Below, in pieces: positions 6,458 through 9,271 of a stretch of DNA of 9,271 bases (positions within the stretch are counted from its first letter, which is position 1; every line of letters starts with the position of its first letter). A model generated the notes under the pieces. It made no database searches. It saw only the letters and a list, made by a program, of their open reading frames with translations, and was not told the origin of the DNA. Source of the DNA: DASPKA01 sp035628335. Its GTDB lineage: Bacteria > Patescibacteriota > Doudnabacteria > UBA920. The position numbers and the translations under genes were made by a program. The stretch covers positions 1-9,271 of the forward strand of contig DASPKA010000052.1 of NCBI GenBank assembly GCA_035628335.1, in the 5' to 3' direction.

Positions 6458-7633
6458 ATGAAGACAAAAGAAAAAAATAAAATTTTAGCGCTGTGTATTG
6501 GGGTATTTTCTGTAATTTTTAGCTCAGCCTTTGCTCAGTCATCTGCCAGCTATAATGCTGTAGGTTCCCAGTTTGCCCCGGCTGTTGGAGCTGCGTCATC
6601 TTCATCGTTTATAGCCACCTCTGTGTTAGTCGCTATGCCAAGCGGCGCACCAGCTTCGCCAAGTTATCAGGCCGTAGTTGGCTCGCCAATACTAACCGGC
6701 TCGCCTACGAGCACTCCAACTACCCCCACAACTCCTACAAGCGGAGGCGGCTTTCCACCAGGCGGGTTTGGGGGTAGTAGCACAGGAAATAACACTTCTT
6801 CATCTTCATCATCCTCTGCTTCAAGTTCTGGAGGCGGAGACCAAAAAGGTTCAGACGGAGTTTCTTATGGAGACCAACAAGTATACAACGTACAAGTAGT
6901 GTTCCTTTCAACCACATCTGCAACCATTGCGTTTGAAACCCTCTACCCTGCGTTAACATCTGTAACTTTTGTTCCTGAGCGTCAACAAGAAGTGAAAGCC
7001 GCGGTGAAGGCAACACAACCTACCAAGACGCTTTCTACTACTCACACCCATGTCCTGCGAAACTTAACACCCAACACAACCCATCTCTTTACTCTGTTCG
7101 TTCAAAACCCAGACAGGACAAACATACTTTTCCAGAACGCAACATATAACTTTACAACAAAAGAAAGATCAGCAGCTGTACCAGCTGAGAAAAGAGCTCC
7201 TGTGACTACCTTTGAAGCAAGCAGGATAGCAGCAGATCGGGTGATCTTAAGCTGGCATACAGGTGACAAAGATATTGTTTCTGTAAAGATCTTCCGTTCT
7301 GAAACTAACTTCCCAAAGATACCAGGCGGCACACAGGTTTACGAAGGCAAGGATCAGGCATTTACAGACACAGTTCCAGACGACAAAGGCTACTATTATA
7401 CATTGTTCCCCGTATATGCTGACGGTACCGTGGGGATAGGAATTCCTGCCAAAGCTCCTGCGTTTGGCTCAGGCACTGCAAGTCCAACCCCTCAAATTAC
7501 TGAACAGAAGAGAATACTCCAGCCAACCTCAAAACCTTTTAACTGGATTCCTTGGATACTAGGCTTTAATTTCCTATTACTAATAACTATATTTATTGTC
7601 TTCTATAGTCGTAGAGAAAAAAAGAAAAGTTAA
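6458..7633 (+). CDS. Bitopic surface protein with Ser/Gly-rich stalk and two FN3-like domains
   Basis: 391 residues from ATG 6458. A signal peptide (1-26; KTKEKNK then a hydrophobic core ending AFA before QS) precedes a Ser/Ala-rich stretch. A Thr/Pro/Gly/Ser-rich low-complexity stalk follows (about 84-138). Two beta-sandwich, fibronectin-III-like domains come next: about 142-236 (SATIAFET, LTPNTTHLFTLFV, YNFTTKE) and about 247-338 (RVILSWHT, VKIFRSETNFP, YYYTLFPVYADG). A Pro/Thr linker leads to a C-terminal membrane helix (about 363-383) and a basic stop-transfer tail, SRREKKKS. The expected topology is outside-facing FN3 domains with a cytosolic tail. Cys13 is within the signal core but lacks a lipobox. 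An in-frame ATG at 6434 overlaps the promoter and is rejected. The gene has its own promoter and terminator, so it is probably monocistronic. Ligand unknown; a role in adhesion or envelope organisation is inferred. Confidence 0.9.
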   Translation: MKTKEKNKILALCIGVFSVIFSSAFAQSSASYNAVGSQFAPAVGAASSSSFIATSVLVAMPSGAPASPSYQAVVGSPILTGSPTSTPTTPTTPTSGGGFPPGGFGGSSTGNNTSSSSSSSASSSGGGDQKGSDGVSYGDQQVYNVQVVFLSTTSATIAFETLYPALTSVTFVPERQQEVKAAVKATQPTKTLSTTHTHVLRNLTPNTTHLFTLFVQNPDRTNILFQNATYNFTTKERSAAVPAEKRAPVTTFEASRIAADRVILSWHTGDKDIVSVKIFRSETNFPKIPGGTQVYEGKDQAFTDTVPDDKGYYYTLFPVYADGTVGIGIPAKAPAFGSGTASPTPQITEQKRILQPTSKPFNWIPWILGFNFLLLITIFIVFYSRREKKKS

Positions 7634-7637
7634 ACCT

Positions 7638-7674
7638 AACAACCTCAACATATTGTTGGGGTTGTTTTTTTATT
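7638..7674 (+). terminator. Strong intrinsic terminator of the FN3 gene
   Basis: AACAACCTCAACA (7638-7650) pairs with TGTTGGGGTTGTT (7654-7666) over 13 bp with one U-G wobble, around a TAT loop. The right arm runs into seven consecutive T (7665-7671). It starts four bases after the stop codon. Confidence 0.9.
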
Positions 7675-7695
7675 TGACATGTTTTTGTGTCAAAT
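7672..7695. repeat. 8-bp inverted repeat ATTTGACA / TGTCAAAT
   Basis: ATTTGACA (7672-7679) and TGTCAAAT (7688-7695) are perfect inverted copies with an 8-bp spacer. A further TGTCAAAT lies at 7774-7781. The left arm contains a consensus -35 hexamer (TTGACA), but no good -10 follows at 16-18 nt. It could be an operator for the downstream fibre gene; no regulator can be named. Confidence 0.4.
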
Positions 7696-7746
7696 ATGAA
7701 AAAATTTAAGCCTGTGGAAAAGTCACCCTATCTTTTTTTTATATTG

Positions 7747-7757
7747 TGTGGTTTAAT
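7747..7757 (+). promoter_or_regulatory. Possible extended -10 element for the downstream fibre gene
   Basis: TGTGGTTTAAT differs by one base from the TGTGGTATAAT at 3714-3724, with TGG before TTTAAT (7752-7757). No convincing -35 is seen. It would give a 5' UTR of about 118 nt carrying the hairpin at 7823-7864. The surrounding DNA (7696-7822) is very AT-rich and other weak -10-like strings exist, so the promoter is not settled. Confidence 0.3.
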
Positions 7758-7822
7758 AAATATATAGTTTTCTTGTCAAATGAAAGCAAAATTGTTTAAC
7801 AAATAATAAAATTTAGTAAATT

Positions 7823-7864
7823 ATATAAACCAAGACTAGCAGTAGAAATGCTCTTGGTTTATAT
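7823..7864 (+). promoter_or_regulatory. 13-bp perfect inverted repeat / 5' UTR hairpin before the second fibre gene
   Basis: ATATAAACCAAGA (7823-7835) and TCTTGGTTTATAT (7852-7864) are perfect inverted complements. Inside, AGCA (7838-7841) can pair with TGCT (7848-7851) around GTAGAAA, with a small bulge on the left side. It ends 17 bases before the ATG at 7882, and no T-tract follows, so it is not an ordinary terminator. It may be an mRNA-stabilising or translation-control structure, or a DNA operator. Confidence 0.55.
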
Positions 7865-7881
7865 CGTTTACGGCGACATAA

Positions 7882-9271
7882 ATGCAAAGCAAAATAAACG
7901 GAAATTTTTCACGCATGTTTACACAAACACGCTTTCGTCTTGTGCGTACTTTTACACAACGTAGTAGGCACAAGGCACTGAACGTGTTTTTAGTTTTGGC
8001 TACCGTTCTTTCAACATTTTCTCCGCTGGCTTCTACTCCAGTGGTGCTTGCTGCGTCTGGTATTAATAAGACCATAGGCTTTGTCGGCCAATTGAAAACT
8101 CCGACTGGTGCAAATGTTGTTGATGGCGCATTGAATATGTACTTTGCCATTTTGAAAAGCGGAAATGCAATCTGGTACCAGGAGTATACAAACACGACTA
8201 CAGGTCAGCCGAACTCACAGGTTAGTGTGGTTAACTCAAACTTCTCTGTTGAGCTTGGTGCAGTGCCAGGTAACTTGTTGCCTGTAGCTCAGCTGCATGA
8301 TGACGACCTGACCATCGCAGTGCGTATAGGTACGGACGGTACCATGACTCCAAATTTGCCTATCACAACTGCAGTGCAAGCTTTGTACGCCGACACGTTG
8401 GACGGCATCGACTCTACTGGTTTTATACAAACTAACCAAGCTGCTTCTGTTTCTTCTCTCACTGCCTCAGGAGCGGCGAGCTTTAACAGCACACTTACTG
8501 CAACGCAAGGTGTTGCCATTCCGCTTGGTACTCCTGCCGTGATTACTAACACTCTATATAATGTGGGTGGATCTTTGTTCTTCAACGGGGCAGCAGTTGG
8601 CGGAGGAGTAGGGACCTCCGTTGCCATAGGAAACTCAGAGAACATTGCCTACCAGATTAAAGAAGCAGGTAATAATTTCTTCCTCATCAACACCAACGGT
8701 GACTCTATTACTTTTGGCAATGCTGCTACTAATCCTACTTACAGCTTTCTGGGTACTGGCGGACTTTCTATAACTGGCTCAACTACCGCAACTGGTGTAT
8801 CAACCACCTTTTTGCAGAACTCAGGTGCAACAGCTTTGCAAGGCGCGACAAATATTTCCTCCACTTTAAATGTGGGCGGCCTGTCAACTTTGAGCGGGGG
8901 AGTAGTCGCAGTAGGTTCATCAACATTTGTTAACACCACCACTTTCGCAAATGGTCTGTATATTGGCTCAAGCACTCCAGCTTCCACAGGTAACGCGCTC
9001 TATGCCGTAGGTACTTCACTCTACTGGAATGGTCTGGCAGTGATAGGCAGTGGTGCTGTTGCGACAAGTATCTCTACCATAGGTTCAACTACCGTGAGTG
9101 GTGGATTGCCAACCGGTTTGCTCTTTGTTGATCAGAACGGAAAGTTAGGCCAGAATGCGAACATAACCTGGAACTCCACTACGAATGAATTTAGTGTCAA
9201 CGGCAAGATGACTTTAACCGGTGGACTTGACCCCACGTATTTGCAATTTGCTGAAACCTCCACATCCACTG
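7882..9271 (+). CDS. Giant secreted surface fibre protein, N-terminal part (runs off window)
   Basis: The frame is open from ATG 7882 to the window end (463 codons). A TAA immediately precedes the ATG, so this is the earliest possible start; ATG 7915 is an alternative. The signal peptide is long: an Arg/Lys-rich region of about 31 residues, a hydrophobic core at 32-50 (ALNVFLVLATVLSTFSPLA), and VLA before A58 as a cleavage site. Residues 61-181 form a beta domain with GFVGQLKTPTGANVVDG, NSNFSVELG and LYADTLDGIDSTGF, a motif set seen at the N-terminus of many CPR surface proteins that often end in S74 domains. Two related units follow, TLYNVGGSLFFNG (8551-8598) and ALYAVGTSLYWNG (8992-9042), then GLLFVDQNGKLGQ and LDPTYLQF. 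A C-terminal S74 domain is expected beyond the window but unseen. Probable role: adhesin or appendage subunit, paralogous in type to the first gene. Confidence 0.9.
   Translation, partial: MQSKINGNFSRMFTQTRFRLVRTFTQRSRHKALNVFLVLATVLSTFSPLASTPVVLAASGINKTIGFVGQLKTPTGANVVDGALNMYFAILKSGNAIWYQEYTNTTTGQPNSQVSVVNSNFSVELGAVPGNLLPVAQLHDDDLTIAVRIGTDGTMTPNLPITTAVQALYADTLDGIDSTGFIQTNQAASVSSLTASGAASFNSTLTATQGVAIPLGTPAVITNTLYNVGGSLFFNGAAVGGGVGTSVAIGNSENIAYQIKEAGNNFFLINTNGDSITFGNAATNPTYSFLGTGGLSITGSTTATGVSTTFLQNSGATALQGATNISSTLNVGGLSTLSGGVVAVGSSTFVNTTTFANGLYIGSSTPASTGNALYAVGTSLYWNGLAVIGSGAVATSISTIGSTTVSGGLPTGLLFVDQNGKLGQNANITWNSTTNEFSVNGKMTLTGGLDPTYLQFAETSTST

Noticed and set aside
6488..6499. Lipoprotein signal at Cys13 of the FN3 protein
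   Set aside because: The residues before the Cys (LAL) do not fit a lipobox and the hydrophobic core continues past it to an AFA signal-peptidase-I site.
7674..7700. TTGACA at 7674-7679 as an active promoter -35
   Set aside because: The only -10-like string (TATGAA at 7695) is at 15-nt spacing and a poor match; the hexamer is better explained as part of the inverted repeat.
8289..8645. - strand ORF of 118 codons within the second fibre gene
   Set aside because: It is the shadow of a continuous, recognisable + strand coding sequence and has no start context of its own.

Overview
The window most likely comes from a small-genome bacterium of the Candidate Phyla Radiation (Patescibacteria, Parcubacteria-like). 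This is an inference from protein architecture. The last gene opens with an export signal and an N-terminal domain ending in an ADTLDG-type motif. The first gene carries GNxGIGTTxP repeats and a peptidase S74 chaperone. A third gene is a Ser/Gly-rich FN3 membrane protein. This combination is typical of surface proteins in those lineages. No phylogenetic marker gene is present, so the assignment is tentative. No start codon has a convincing Shine-Dalgarno sequence. No tRNA, rRNA, CRISPR array, insertion sequence or phage structural block was seen.

Layout: (1) 1-3271 (+), the 3' part of a giant secreted fibre/adhesin whose start lies upstream. It has a discoidin-like region, fibre repeats, the S74 chaperone, a coiled coil, an H-type-lectin-like module and a Pro/Glu-rich tail. 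(2) A hairpin at 3282-3326 separates it from a convergent small gene (3325-3630, -) encoding a Cys-rich, one-helix membrane protein. (3) A compact divergent promoter region at 3674-3724 has overlapping -35 boxes for the small gene (-) and the kinase (+). The kinase leader holds a 14-codon ORF and a hairpin over the kinase AUG. (4) 3822-6356 (+), a soluble PAS-HisKA-HATPase-REC-EAL hybrid, that is, a histidine kinase fused to an apparently intact c-di-GMP phosphodiesterase. (5) 6458-7633 (+), a bitopic surface protein with signal peptide, Ser/Gly-rich stalk, two FN3-like domains and a C-terminal anchor, transcribed from a promoter so close to the ATG that the mRNA should be nearly leaderless. 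It ends in a strong terminator. (6) An AT-rich 248-bp intergenic region with several inverted repeats, including a 13-bp perfect palindromic stem just before the next gene. (7) 7882-9271 (+), the 5' part of a second giant surface fibre protein that runs off the window.

Functional reading (inference): a surface-attachment locus in which two large S74-type fibre proteins and an FN3 membrane protein surround a signal-transduction enzyme that would lower c-di-GMP in response to a cytosolic cue. The physical link suggests, but does not prove, that the kinase/phosphodiesterase controls adhesion or display of these proteins.
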